Source of the DNA: Flectobacillus roseus
GTDB lineage: Bacteria > Bacteroidota > Bacteroidia > Cytophagales > Spirosomataceae
DNA length: 64,000 nt
Direction: 5' to 3' (one strand)
Assembly (NCBI RefSeq): GCF_030056665.1
Contig: NZ_JASHIG010000016.1
A program made the translations under genes and the position numbers. This document shows, piece after piece, positions 16,564 to 25,985 of the stretch. The notes below the pieces were generated by a model. It had not been told where the DNA came from and did not search any database. It saw nothing but the letters and a program-made list of their open reading frames with translations. Each line of letters opens with the position of its first letter. Position 1 is the first letter of the stretch.

Positions 16564-18429
16564 ATGAAAACTTATTTTGTAACACAAAACTCACGATTAA
16601 ATACTTACCCACTATCCATATTTTTCACAGTACTTATGGTCTTATTTGTCATAACTACCGAAGCACAAAATAAGGATGGAGGTAAAAATGCTAACGCTCT
16701 CATGTGCTTCAATAACAAATCTGGGGTTCCACTCGAAAGAACAACAGATTTAGACGGAAAAAGCATTGAGGCATTTCCCCTAAACAAGCTAAGAAGCAAT
16801 GTAAGATATGGTTTTGTTGAAAACTATCGTGAAGGAATGGCACGCATCAAAAAAGACCAAGTTTGGGGCTTTGTAAATCTTTGTGGAGAAGAATATATAC
16901 CTGCACAGTATGAAGATGCAGAACCTTTCAACTTAGGTAAAGCATTGGTAAAAAAATACAATTGGTTTTTTGTTGATAACAATGGTGTCGAAAGTGATAT
17001 TTTTGAAAATGTAGTTTCAGCCAAAGCGCTGTCTAATGGTTTTAGTTTAGTCAAAATAGCGAGTGGTAAATATTCGATTATTGATAATTCCTTTGACAAA
17101 ACGGGAACGTTTCTTTCACCGTTTTATGACGAAATGACCATTATTAGTCACACAAGTTTAGCAGTCAAATTGAATAACAAATGGGGAATTATGAAATTGG
17201 GAGATAAACAGCCCCCTGTTCCTACCTTTGATTTGATTGCGCCTATAGGCAAGGATGGTCTGGTGAAAGTAAAGATTGGAGATAAGTTTGGCGTGGCAAC
17301 TATCAACGGAGATATTCTTTTAAAACCTGAATACGGAATACTAACAGACGCAGATTCTCAAGGTTTTATCAAAGGTATTGAAGAAAATAAACAACAGGTT
17401 TTCAACGCTCAAAATCTAAAGGTAAGTAAACCTTTCAAGGCCATTAGTGACTTTGACTCAAGAGGTTTAGCAATTGTGCAAGACGATAATAATCTGTTAG
17501 GTATAATCAATAAAGATTTTCAGGTTATTATTAATCCGCAATTTAACTCTATCGGAAGTTTAGGTGAATTTGACCTTATCCCTGTTAGTAAAGTAGTGGA
17601 TGGTAAAGGAGTAAAATTTGGTTTTATCAATCTACAAGGCAAAGAAGTTATTCCATTGATGTATGAATCTGTTGGAAAAATTAACAAAAAAGGACTTTTG
17701 GTAGTAAAAGAAATTGTGAGTTGTAATTTAGACGCCAAAGGGAGTAAAATCGGAACTTGTAAAGCAGATAAAGTAATCGATATCAATGGTGGCATTATAG
17801 TACAACCAGTTACCAAATACCCTGACGCTGGGAAAATTAGTTATGCTGTTACCGATTCTATCATACAAAATATGAATGTCATCAAGACATTTAGAACAGA
17901 AGATAAGGGTAAAAATGCAAAGATAATTTTAGTAAGAGAAGATGACTTTAAGGTAATCACACCAGAGCCTTTTGAAAGTATTCAAACAACTTCTCAAGGA
18001 CAAATCCTATTTATAAAACTAGACGGTTTATGGGGGACTTTAGATATTTCAGGTAAGTATATTACTAAATGTCAGTTCAAATCATTTGCCCCTTCTAAAG
18101 AGGATTATTTCTTAGTACAGAATGCAGAAGGTAAATATGGATACGTAGATGCTAAAGGAAAAATCCAAGTGAACCCAGAATATCAGTCTCTCGAACCATT
18201 TAGTAATGGATTAGCTGTAGCTTCAAAAGGCGTCAATCAAGTGGGTTTAATCAATAAATTTAATGCAAAAGTAGCACCTTGTATCTTCAGCACAGTAAGT
18301 TTAGATTCTGGAGGAAACTATGACCTGACAGATAGTAGTCAAAACAAATTTAAGCTTAATAAACAAGGAGACTGTTTGAGTAATTGTGCAAAATTTGATG
18401 AAGTAAGAAGTAAAGTCAATAAAGAATAA
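16564..18429 (+). CDS. WG-repeat exported protein
   Basis: A 621-residue protein with an N-terminal signal segment (LSIFFTVLMVLFVITTEAQ, residues 18-36), followed by at least six WG/KWG-type repeats of about 40-70 residues. Examples are VWGFVNLCGEEYIPAQYEDA, KWGIMKLGD, KFGFINLQGKEVIPLMYE, LWGTLDISGKYI and KYGYVDAKGKIQVNPEYQ. Such repeats form beta-hairpin arrays in secreted or periplasmic proteins, usually of unknown ligand. It is a single gene with its own promoter and a repeat-borne terminator 200 bases downstream. Confidence 0.85.
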   Translation: MKTYFVTQNSRLNTYPLSIFFTVLMVLFVITTEAQNKDGGKNANALMCFNNKSGVPLERTTDLDGKSIEAFPLNKLRSNVRYGFVENYREGMARIKKDQVWGFVNLCGEEYIPAQYEDAEPFNLGKALVKKYNWFFVDNNGVESDIFENVVSAKALSNGFSLVKIASGKYSIIDNSFDKTGTFLSPFYDEMTIISHTSLAVKLNNKWGIMKLGDKQPPVPTFDLIAPIGKDGLVKVKIGDKFGVATINGDILLKPEYGILTDADSQGFIKGIEENKQQVFNAQNLKVSKPFKAISDFDSRGLAIVQDDNNLLGIINKDFQVIINPQFNSIGSLGEFDLIPVSKVVDGKGVKFGFINLQGKEVIPLMYESVGKINKKGLLVVKEIVSCNLDAKGSKIGTCKADKVIDINGGIIVQPVTKYPDAGKISYAVTDSIIQNMNVIKTFRTEDKGKNAKIILVREDDFKVITPEPFESIQTTSQGQILFIKLDGLWGTLDISGKYITKCQFKSFAPSKEDYFLVQNAEGKYGYVDAKGKIQVNPEYQSLEPFSNGLAVASKGVNQVGLINKFNAKVAPCIFSTVSLDSGGNYDLTDSSQNKFKLNKQGDCLSNCAKFDEVRSKVNKE

Positions 18430-18471
18430 GCTCCAACTGAAAGGGTTCTTTGCTCTAAATTCAAAGGAATT

Positions 18472-18783
18472 GAACATGAGTCACCCCCTAATTTAGTGAT
18501 TGACTGATTGAGAGAATGAGTGATTATGTATGTATATATTTTAGTCCTATGCTGAGTTAAAATCTAGCATGGTATCATCAAACATGAGTCATCCCGAATT
18601 ATCAAGATTGGGATTATTCTCGAAGTTTTTATCAAAAAAGCGGTCGAAAAATATGTTTTCGACCGCTTTTTTGATGCTACTACCCTAGATATGAATAACT
18701 TAAGACGCAATCATTGCGTCTCTACTGATTGAATACAAATTTTTACATAATCACTCAATCGCTAAATTAGGGATGGTTCATGT
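18472..18783. repeat. Inverted-repeat cassette (copy A) with central terminator hairpin
   Basis: A 310-base non-coding unit. Its outer arms (18472-18529 and 18745-18783) are inverted copies sharing CCTAATTTAG and GTGATTATGT, apart from a 16-base extra stretch in the left arm. Inside lie the GCGGTC hairpin (18631-18675) and the palindrome AGACGCAAT-C-ATTGCGTCT (18703-18721). Related pieces recur at 33530-33657, 44280-44560 and 53286-53343. It resembles a miniature inverted-repeat element, but no target duplication was identified. It fills most of the 440-base gap between the WG gene and clpC. Confidence 0.6.
18631..18675. terminator. Strong bidirectional terminator hairpin (copy A)
   Basis: Perfect 20-base arms, ATCAAAAAAGCGGTCGAAAA (18631-18650) and its complement (18656-18675), with a 5-base loop. 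A-runs and T-runs flank the GC core on both strands. Confidence 0.8.
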
Positions 18784-18817
18784 TTTATGTCATATTCCAT
18801 TATGCTACATCCATAAA

Positions 18818-18855
18818 CAAAAAAGAGAGCTTAGTTTTCACCAAGCTCTCTTTTA
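18818..18855 (-). terminator. Terminator of clpC
   Basis: AAAAGAGAGCTT (18821-18832) pairs with AAGCTCTCTTTT (18843-18854), 16 bases past the clpC stop. Confidence 0.8.
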
Positions 18856-18870
18856 AAGAGTGTACTTATT

Positions 18871-21417
18871 TTATTCTTCTGTTGCAGGTGCTGCCGCAGA
18901 AGTACGAGTCAATGTTAGAGAATCTCCTTCACCAGAATAATCAGCCAAGATAACATCGCCTTCGGCTAAATCACCTTTAAGAATTTCTTCAGCTACAGGA
19001 TCTTCCAAATAACGTTGGATTGCACGGTTCAAAGGACGAGCACCATATTGTTGGTCGTATCCTTTTTCTGCTATGAAATCTTTCGCCTTTTCGGTCAACT
19101 CCACAGTATAACCCAATGCTGAAATTCTTGTAAACAATTTTTTCAACATTAAATCAATAATTGAATGGATATGTTCACGCTCAAGTGAATTGAACACGAT
19201 TACATCGTCCAAACGGTTTAAGAACTCTGGAGAGAATGCTTTTCTTAAAGCATTTTGGATAGTTCCTTTTACAGTTTCGTCTAAGCTATCTGCTTTAGAC
19301 TTTGTTGAGAAACCAATACCTGTTCCGAAGTCTTTCAAATCACGAGCACCAATATTTGACGTCATGATGATGATTGTGTTACGGAAGTCTACTCTACGAC
19401 CCAAACCATCTGTTAAGATACCATCATCCAAAACCTGCAACAACAAGTTGAATACATCTGGGTGAGCTTTTTCGATTTCATCCAATAATACAACAGCATA
19501 AGGCTTACGACGGATTTTCTCAGTCAATTGACCACCTTCTTCATAACCAACGTATCCTGGAGGCGCTCCGATTAAGCGAGATACACTGAATTTCTCCATG
19601 TACTCACTCATATCGATACGAATAAGAGCGTCTTCTTTATCGAACAAATATCCAGCTAGGACTTTCGCTAATTCAGTTTTACCAACACCTGTAGGTCCTA
19701 GGAAAATGAATGAACCGATTGGTTTTTTCGGATCTTTCAAACCTACACGAGTACGTTGGATAGCTTTCACCAACTTCACAATCGCTTGGTCTTGACCGAT
19801 AACTTTACCTTTCAATTCCTCGTTCATGTTCAACAATTTCTGACCTTCAGTAGCAGCAACACGACTTACTGGAATACCAGTCATTTGTGCAATTACTTCT
19901 GCTACACTTTCTTCAGCCACTGTATAACGACGACGTTTGGTGTCTTCTTCCCAATCACGTTTTGCTTTGTCTAATTGCTCCAACAAACGTTTTTCACGGT
20001 CGCGCAACTGAGCAGCCTCTTCGTATTTTTGAGATTTAACTACCGCATTTTTCTCCTTCTTGATATTTTCGATAGCTCCTTCTAACTGCACAATATCATC
20101 AGGTACTGTAATATTTGAGATATGTACGCGAGCACCCACTTCATCTAACACATCAATAGCCTTGTCTGGCAAGAAACGGTCAGAAATATAACGTTCTGAC
20201 AGCTTAACCGCTTGCTCAATAGCTTCTGGAGTGTATGTTACGTGGTGGTGATCTTCGTATTTGTCTTTGATGTTATTCAAAATTTCGATAGTTTCTTCTA
20301 CCGTAGTGGCATCAACCATTACAGTTTGGAAACGACGAGCTAAGGCACCGTCTTTCTCGATATATTGACGATATTCATCTAAAGTAGTTGCACCGATAAC
20401 TTGGATATCGCCACGAGCTAAAGCTGGCTTAAACATATTTGAAGCATCCAAAGAACCTGATGCACCGCCAGCTCCAACGATTGTATGAAGCTCATCGATA
20501 AATAAGATTACATCTGGAGACTTTTCAAGTTCGTTCATTACCGCTTTCATACGCTCTTCGAACTGACCACGGTATTTTGTGCCAGCCACTAAAGAAGCCA
20601 AGTCAAGAGTAACAACACGTTTGCCAAAAAGCACACGAGATACTTTTTTCTGAACGATACGAAGCGCCAAACCTTCAGCGATAGCCGTTTTACCTACCCC
20701 TGGCTCACCAATCAAGATTGGATTGTTCTTTTTACGGCGAGACAAGATTTGAGCTACACGTTCGATTTCTTTTTCACGACCTACAATTGGGTCTAGTTTT
20801 CCTGCTTCAGCAATTTTGGTAAGGTCACGACCGAAGTTGTCCAATACTGGAGTTTTAGATTTTTCTGCTCCTTTATTAGCCGTTGCACCACTACCCATGC
20901 CCGAGCCACTCGCAAAAGATCTTGCGTCATCATCGTTATCATCTGTATCAGACGGTCCCGATTTGATATTTGGGTTAGATTGATATTCGACCATGTCCTT
21001 AATCATATCATAGTTAATTTGGAACTTTTCCAAAATTTGGCGAGCCAAGTTGTCCTCATCTCTGAGAATCGCCATCAACAGGTGCTCAGTTCCAACAAGA
21101 TTCGTTTTAAATATACGTGCTTCTAGGTAAGTCACACGAAGGACTTTCTCTGCTTGACGAGACAAAGGGATATCCTGTTTGTTTTTAATGGTGTAATTAG
21201 AGCGAGCCACTCCTTGAGTAGCTTTTTCGATGGTAATACGTAGGTCTTCGAGATTTACCCCACACTTCTTGATTAATTCGAGTGCAATTCCTTCGCCTTC
21301 ACGAATCATACCCAAAACGAGGTGTTCCGTGCCTATGTAATCATGTCCTAACCTGATCGCTTCTTCGCGGGCTAGAGAGATTACCTCCTTAACTCTGTTT
21401 GAAAATTTTGCCTCCAT
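18871..21417 (-). CDS. clpC: ATP-dependent Clp protease ATPase subunit ClpC
   Basis: An AAA+ unfoldase that delivers proteins to ClpP. The 848-residue product, started at 21417 (MEAKFSNRVKEVISLAREEA), has a duplicated Clp N domain (about 4-145), a first AAA module with GEPGVGKT, a UVR-containing middle region (about 425-460), and a second AAA module with GPTGVGKTELAK, then the C-terminal Clp domain. The middle region is of the ClpC rather than ClpB length. The 16 upstream residues in the longer frame are not conserved. The tail SAAAPATEE is lineage-specific. No adaptor gene is adjacent. Confidence 0.95.
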   Translation of the reverse strand: MEAKFSNRVKEVISLAREEAIRLGHDYIGTEHLVLGMIREGEGIALELIKKCGVNLEDLRITIEKATQGVARSNYTIKNKQDIPLSRQAEKVLRVTYLEARIFKTNLVGTEHLLMAILRDEDNLARQILEKFQINYDMIKDMVEYQSNPNIKSGPSDTDDNDDDARSFASGSGMGSGATANKGAEKSKTPVLDNFGRDLTKIAEAGKLDPIVGREKEIERVAQILSRRKKNNPILIGEPGVGKTAIAEGLALRIVQKKVSRVLFGKRVVTLDLASLVAGTKYRGQFEERMKAVMNELEKSPDVILFIDELHTIVGAGGASGSLDASNMFKPALARGDIQVIGATTLDEYRQYIEKDGALARRFQTVMVDATTVEETIEILNNIKDKYEDHHHVTYTPEAIEQAVKLSERYISDRFLPDKAIDVLDEVGARVHISNITVPDDIVQLEGAIENIKKEKNAVVKSQKYEEAAQLRDREKRLLEQLDKAKRDWEEDTKRRRYTVAEESVAEVIAQMTGIPVSRVAATEGQKLLNMNEELKGKVIGQDQAIVKLVKAIQRTRVGLKDPKKPIGSFIFLGPTGVGKTELAKVLAGYLFDKEDALIRIDMSEYMEKFSVSRLIGAPPGYVGYEEGGQLTEKIRRKPYAVVLLDEIEKAHPDVFNLLLQVLDDGILTDGLGRRVDFRNTIIIMTSNIGARDLKDFGTGIGFSTKSKADSLDETVKGTIQNALRKAFSPEFLNRLDDVIVFNSLEREHIHSIIDLMLKKLFTRISALGYTVELTEKAKDFIAEKGYDQQYGARPLNRAIQRYLEDPVAEEILKGDLAEGDVILADYSGEGDSLTLTRTSAAAPATEE

Positions 21418-21512
21418 GCGAAAGAGTTTCTGTTTTTCTGGTTCATAGTTTAAAAGCAATGACAACTGAGACTTCCAAACTACCTAAATAACACTAAATT
21501 CGCCAAGTTTGT

Positions 21513-22121
21513 TCATTTGAGAGTTGATTGCTCAAGTATCTTTCTGGCTTGATTTCCCTGACAAAATAATAAGTCGAGGATTGACAAATTAGGCTCAAAA
21601 TCACTGCCAAAGTTCTGACGATACATTACTGGCTCATAAATATTATTTTGGCTGTAAGACCTTTTCGGATGTATTTGCCCTCTGTAATCGTTTTGAGCTA
21701 CTTTTTCGTATTCTTCTGTAAATATAATCTTTTTTTCGACTTTCAAAAGTTTAAGACAAATTGTCAGCAACTCCATATTCAAATCGAACAAAAAGTCAGG
21801 TTTCTTTTCAAATATTTTTGCAAAATAATCTGCATAGTATTCAAAAAATGGTGCTTTCCCGTAAGCAGAATAAATAGCTCCCCAATGACGACGTACCCAA
21901 TCTTGATGATACTCGACCTTAATGTCCTTAACGATAATTTTCGAGTTTCCATTTTGTACTGGAACAGAAAGAACATCAATTTTATTTGAAGCAAGTATTT
22001 TACAACGATTTCGGTAACTTTGCTTTTCGTAATACTCGTAAGCCTCTATCTGAATGGTATCGTGCTGCAAAATGCAAGCAAAATACTCTAGGCTTGGCAG
22101 ATAATGTAAATCAATAATCAT
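21513..22121 (-). CDS. WbqC family protein
   Basis: A 202-residue cytoplasmic protein matching the WbqC-like family by its start (MIIDLHYLPSLEYFACIL) and by VPVQNGNSKIIVKDIKV and YHQDWVRRHWGAIYSAYGKAPFFEYY. Relatives lie in O-antigen and sialic-acid-type sugar clusters and are thought to act in sugar-nucleotide modification, but the copy in Bacteroidota usually stands alone. No sugar genes are near it. It is 96 bases upstream of clpC on the same strand. Confidence 0.8.
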   Translation of the reverse strand: MIIDLHYLPSLEYFACILQHDTIQIEAYEYYEKQSYRNRCKILASNKIDVLSVPVQNGNSKIIVKDIKVEYHQDWVRRHWGAIYSAYGKAPFFEYYADYFAKIFEKKPDFLFDLNMELLTICLKLLKVEKKIIFTEEYEKVAQNDYRGQIHPKRSYSQNNIYEPVMYRQNFGSDFEPNLSILDLLFCQGNQARKILEQSTLK

Positions 22122-22326
22122 TTATCTAAAATAATGAATTTGGGGTAATTTTTCAAATATTAAGCAACTTTTTGCCGATTTTTTAATGTAAAAAATCTTT
22201 TTTCGCAGAATTTACCAATGTTTATTTGGAATTTATGTTTCTAAAATATTCAGTATTTCGAGTGTTATCCAAAATAATTACGCTACCATAATTCAGTAGT
22301 AATCTGATTTTTATCAAATCTCTTAT

Positions 22327-23175
22327 ATGTTGTTTTTTAGAATACTTTCTAGGCTTCCAATGCCACTTTTGTACGGTTTTTCAGATTTTCTATTTTTCCT
22401 AACTTTTTACATTATTAAGTATAGGAAAAAGGTTGTTTTGATGAATATACAAAATTCATTTCCTGAAAAAACATCCCAAGAGCATCAAAAACTAGCGAAA
22501 GATTTTTATCATAACCTCTGCGATGTGATTGTTGAGTCCCTAAAATTACTCACAATTTCGGTAAAAGACTTAGAGAAAATGGTCGAGATCAATGGGCAAG
22601 AGGTGATTGACGAATGCTTACGTAATAATGAGGTGATGCTAATTATGTCGAGTCATATCAATTGTTGGGAACTTATACCTCCTAGAACTACCCAGACAGG
22701 TGTGCTCATAGATGTTATTTACAAACCTCTATCGAATCCGTTTTTTGATAAACTAATGTACACCATCCGTTCTCGTTTTAATATTACGCCCATTCCGATG
22801 AAGCAAACTTTTCGTGAAATGGTGAAAAAGAAAGGGCAACCTCGTATTGTGGGGATTATCTCTGACCAAGCTGCCGAAACACCAGATTTGGCTTATTGGA
22901 CTACTTTTTTACATCAAGAAACTGATTTCTTTTTGGGTACAGAAAAAATGGCTCGTAGTTTTAATTATCCTATTCTTTATGGAGAATTAGTAAGAAAGCG
23001 TCGTGGAAAGTATGTAATCAATTATTCGTTGTTGGTAGAACGTCCTTATGATCAATATCAGTTGGGGGAAATCACGGAGATATATGCGAGAACTCTAGAA
23101 AAATCAATCCAAGAAAACCCATCCGACTGGCTCTGGTCACATAGGAGGTTTAAGCATAAAAGAGTGAATAAGTAG
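22327..23175 (+). CDS. Lysophospholipid/lipid A acyltransferase family protein
   Basis: A 282-residue membrane-associated acyltransferase related to LpxL/HtrB. One N-terminal membrane segment (about residues 10-35) precedes the catalytic HxxxxE, seen in SSHINCWE near residue 110. The DQAAETPD block near 185 and the terminal ENPSDWLWSHRRFKHK are typical of the lipid A late acyltransferase group. Substrate is probably lipid A or an aminolipid and cannot be decided from sequence. Divergent from the WbqC gene. Confidence 0.83.
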   Translation: MLFFRILSRLPMPLLYGFSDFLFFLTFYIIKYRKKVVLMNIQNSFPEKTSQEHQKLAKDFYHNLCDVIVESLKLLTISVKDLEKMVEINGQEVIDECLRNNEVMLIMSSHINCWELIPPRTTQTGVLIDVIYKPLSNPFFDKLMYTIRSRFNITPIPMKQTFREMVKKKGQPRIVGIISDQAAETPDLAYWTTFLHQETDFFLGTEKMARSFNYPILYGELVRKRRGKYVINYSLLVERPYDQYQLGEITEIYARTLEKSIQENPSDWLWSHRRFKHKRVNK

Positions 23176-23328
23176 TGAACAGGCACAAAGGCACAAAGTG
23201 AAAACATTGTACACTTTGTGCCTTTAAGTCTATTTCTTTACAACTGAAATAACAAACACTTGATATCTTGGTGCCTGTTCACTATACCACTAAAATGAAA
23301 TACCCTTTGTCCCTTTGTGCCTGTTCAC
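23175..23328. repeat. Nested GGCACAAAG-family inverted repeats without a gene
   Basis: Outer 17-base arms at 23175-23191 and 23312-23328 (GTGAACAGGCACAAAGG and complement) enclose inner 14-base arms at 23187-23200 and 23212-23225 (AAAGGCACAAAGTG and complement). The unit lies between convergent genes and may also terminate them. The same family brackets the four-helix gene at 7891-8262. Confidence 0.75.
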
Positions 23329-23343
23329 TTTGCCACTGAGATA

Positions 23344-24588
23344 CTAATGATCCTCCACTTGCAATGAATCTGTAGTATCGATTCTTAGGGTGTCGGCTTT
23401 TACACCTTTTATATCCTGTGCATAGATTTTGGAGACTGGCGCAAGATTGAGTTTTTGTAAGGCTACATTTAGATTCGAACAATCGATATTCTTCTTACTC
23501 TTTTCTAGCTGACAAGTTCTAGCATATTCTTGGTAATAGATTTTACTTAATTCAGCATCCTTTAGATGCTTTTCATAAAGTTCTGCTAGTTTAAATATGG
23601 CCTTTGGACGTTGATAAGTATCAATAATATGCTTGTATTCTTTTGCTGCCCAGTTATATTCTTTCAATCGAACGTTAGCATCGGCAATGGCAAGACGATA
23701 ATCTGAAATTTTCTCCGAGGTTCCAAGTTTTATTGCTGTAAACATATTGTTGGTTCCTTTTATAATCAAATTTTGGTCTGTTGTAGCCAATAGGGCATAT
23801 CCTAAGCCAGCACGAACCAGTTCGTTATCTTCTCCCCTTGCAATCAAACGATTAAAAAGAAAGATAGACTGCGCTAAACTATCCAAATAAAAATAAGAAG
23901 TCGCCAATAATCGCTGATACAAAACCGAAGAATCACCTGTTGAGAGGGTATACTTCAAATCCTTTCGTACTTGTTCATAATCAAAGTTTCGATAAGCATA
24001 CCTAGCGCGCAATTGTCTAATTTTAATAGAATTACTATCCAATTCCATTCCTTTTTTGATGTAATTAATCGCTTTACTTTCTTGGGTTTCATTCAATAAA
24101 AGATTAGAAATATCTGCCAAGGCATCAATATCAGAAGAATCTAATTTGACGGCCTTTTCTAGTAGAGCTATCCCTTCTTCATTTTTTCTTTGTTTCACAA
24201 GGTTTCTTGCTACTTCTTTCAGATAGAAATGATTGGTAGTATCGAGCGATACAAGCTTTCGGTAATAGCCTAGCGCTTGAGGGATATTTGATTCTCGGTC
24301 TGCTATGCCAGCCAAGCTCATCAATAGTTCTTGAGATTGGGGATTTTTTTCCAGTAACTGCAAATAGTACTTTTTGGCTTGCGGAAGGTGTCCTAATTTT
24401 TGATGACAAAAAGCCAAGGTCATTACATTATTTTGAGAAAGGGTATCTTCTTTTGCCGATAACAACTGAATGGCCTTAGCATATTGTCCTTTAGCAATCA
24501 ACTCTTGCCAAGAGTTTTGTCCACTTTGACCAATAGTCAAGGTATGACATAGAAGCATAAAAAGCGGGAGTAATAGGAGTTTCTTCAT
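23344..24588 (-). CDS. Tetratricopeptide-repeat exported protein
   Basis: A 414-residue protein with a signal peptide (MKKLLLLPLFMLLCHTLTIGQ) and an array of TPR-like helical repeats over almost the full length, for example KAIQLLSAKEDTLSQNNVM, ALGYYRKLVSLDTTNHFYL and GIALLEKAVKLDSSDIDAL. TPR arrays bind other proteins; no enzymatic motif is seen. Probably periplasmic. Role unknown. Convergent with the acyltransferase gene. Confidence 0.85.
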   Translation of the reverse strand: MKKLLLLPLFMLLCHTLTIGQSGQNSWQELIAKGQYAKAIQLLSAKEDTLSQNNVMTLAFCHQKLGHLPQAKKYYLQLLEKNPQSQELLMSLAGIADRESNIPQALGYYRKLVSLDTTNHFYLKEVARNLVKQRKNEEGIALLEKAVKLDSSDIDALADISNLLLNETQESKAINYIKKGMELDSNSIKIRQLRARYAYRNFDYEQVRKDLKYTLSTGDSSVLYQRLLATSYFYLDSLAQSIFLFNRLIARGEDNELVRAGLGYALLATTDQNLIIKGTNNMFTAIKLGTSEKISDYRLAIADANVRLKEYNWAAKEYKHIIDTYQRPKAIFKLAELYEKHLKDAELSKIYYQEYARTCQLEKSKKNIDCSNLNVALQKLNLAPVSKIYAQDIKGVKADTLRIDTTDSLQVEDH

Positions 24589-24690
24589 AGTAATTCGAAG
24601 GGAAATAAGGTTTATGAATTTACCCTTCGAATTTATAACTAAATTTTTAATTACAAAACTAAATAAATAGTTTTTATTCTTTTAGGGAAA

Positions 24691-24893
24691 AGGCAACAGG
24701 CAAAGAGTGTTTTTTTAGTAACGGTAGATATCTATTTGACGAATACTCAGGGCTGAAAGCCAAAAGCTCAAAATCTAAGATTGTGCTTAGGCTTTCAGGT
24801 AACGGCTTTCGGCGGTGGGCTTTGGAAAAAAGTATGTCTGTGATTTTTAAAAATATTTTAACACTCTTTGCCTTGTGCCTGTTGCCTAGTGCC
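24691..24893. repeat. Composite nested repeat between folP and the TPR gene
   Basis: The outer arms GGCAAAGAGTGTT (24699-24711) and complement (24860-24872) are extended by AGGCAACAGG at 24691 and an inverted counterpart near 24876-24886 that carries a 7-base insertion. The interior holds GGCTGAAAGCC (24750-24760), GGCTTTCAGG and GGCTTTCGGC. No reading frame. It occupies most of the 340-base gap between folP and the TPR gene. Confidence 0.65.
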
Positions 24894-24930
24894 TAAAACA
24901 GAAAAATTAGATTTTATTTTGCTCACTAAC

Positions 24931-25767
24931 TTACCTCGCATTTACAGCTTTAATCAAACTAATGGTCTCTATTGCCTCTTTTACATCGTGTACTCGTAGA
25001 ATATTTGCGCCCTTCATTAGAGCAACGGCATTGAGTGCGGTAGTTCCGTTTAGAGCCTCAGAGGCCAAAATATCTAATTTTCGCCAAATCATAGATTTTC
25101 TTGAAACACCAACTAACATCGGTAAATTCATCACCTCAAAATCTGGTAAGTGATTGAGCAATTCATAGTTTTGGTCAAGATTTTTGGCAAACCCAAATCC
25201 CAAATCCAAGATAATATCACGTTGATTGAAGGTTCTTAACTGAGCTACCTTTTGCTGTAATTCATCCAAAACCTCCAACACTAGATTATCATATTGCGTC
25301 AACTGCGTCATGGTTTCGATGGTTCCACGCATGTGCATGAGGATGTAGGGAACATCGCCAAAACTCGCGACAGTTTCATACATTTTATCGTCCAACAAAC
25401 CACCTGAAACATCATTGACAATCACGGCGCCAGCCTCTACACAAGCTTTGGCAACATTAGAACGGAAAGTATCAATAGAAATTAATGCTTCGGGAAAATG
25501 TTTGAGGATAATTTCTGTGGCTGGCAAAACTCTTTTGATTTCCTCCTCCTCCGATACAGGCGTTGCCCCTGGACGAGTAGAATGTCCTCCCAAATCCAAA
25601 AAAGTGGCTCCCGCAGACAGCATTTTTTCTGCTTGATTCAAAATTTCCGTTTCGGTATGTACACGACTTCTTTCAAAAAAAGAATCAGGAGTAATATTCA
25701 AAATACCCATGACACGAGGTTGAGTAAGATCGATAAGTTTGCCACGGCAATTAATTAAAGTAGTCAT
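24931..25767 (-). CDS. folP: Dihydropteroate synthase
   Basis: FolP joins para-aminobenzoate to dihydropterin pyrophosphate in folate synthesis and is the sulfonamide target. The 278-residue product beginning at 25767 (MTTLINCRGKLIDLTQPRVM) has GILNITPDSFF, LDLGGHSTRPGA, ISIDTFR, NDVSGG and GFGFAKN in the expected order. It is divergent from the DUF1599 and BT_3928-like genes, a grouping I recall as common in Bacteroidota. Confidence 0.94.
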   Translation of the reverse strand: MTTLINCRGKLIDLTQPRVMGILNITPDSFFERSRVHTETEILNQAEKMLSAGATFLDLGGHSTRPGATPVSEEEEIKRVLPATEIILKHFPEALISIDTFRSNVAKACVEAGAVIVNDVSGGLLDDKMYETVASFGDVPYILMHMRGTIETMTQLTQYDNLVLEVLDELQQKVAQLRTFNQRDIILDLGFGFAKNLDQNYELLNHLPDFEVMNLPMLVGVSRKSMIWRKLDILASEALNGTTALNAVALMKGANILRVHDVKEAIETISLIKAVNAR

Positions 25768-25791
25768 ACGCACATATAAAAGTTGATGGTG

Positions 25792-25799
25792 CAAAGATA
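25792..25799 (-). promoter_or_regulatory. Probable minus-7 box of folP
   Basis: TATCTTTG on the minus strand matches TAnnTTTG, 25 bases upstream of the folP start. The nearest TTG is 23 bases further up, slightly longer than usual. Confidence 0.5.
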
Positions 25800-25892
25800 A
25801 AAGCAATTCTAAACTTGGCACACAATGGTATCCTTAAACTAGATTCTAAGGCTGATTAAAAGAATATTGTTAGAATTTTGAACTGAATGCGG

Positions 25893-25900
25893 TATTTTTG
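25893..25900 (+). promoter_or_regulatory. Probable minus-7 box of the DUF1599 gene
   Basis: TATTTTTG matches TAnnTTTG. A TTG at 25867-25869 is 23 bases upstream, a little outside the usual spacing. It is 86 bases before the start codon. Confidence 0.45.
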
Positions 25901-25985
25901 CAAAAACAGTTTCACATAGATAACCTATCTGTACCCTGCTAAGATTCAATAAATGGCGGATATTTAGCAACAGATTTTCCCAAAA

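Noticed and set aside
23175..23328. CRISPR-like repeats
   Set aside because: The repeats are inverted, irregularly spaced and too few, and no cas gene is in the window.
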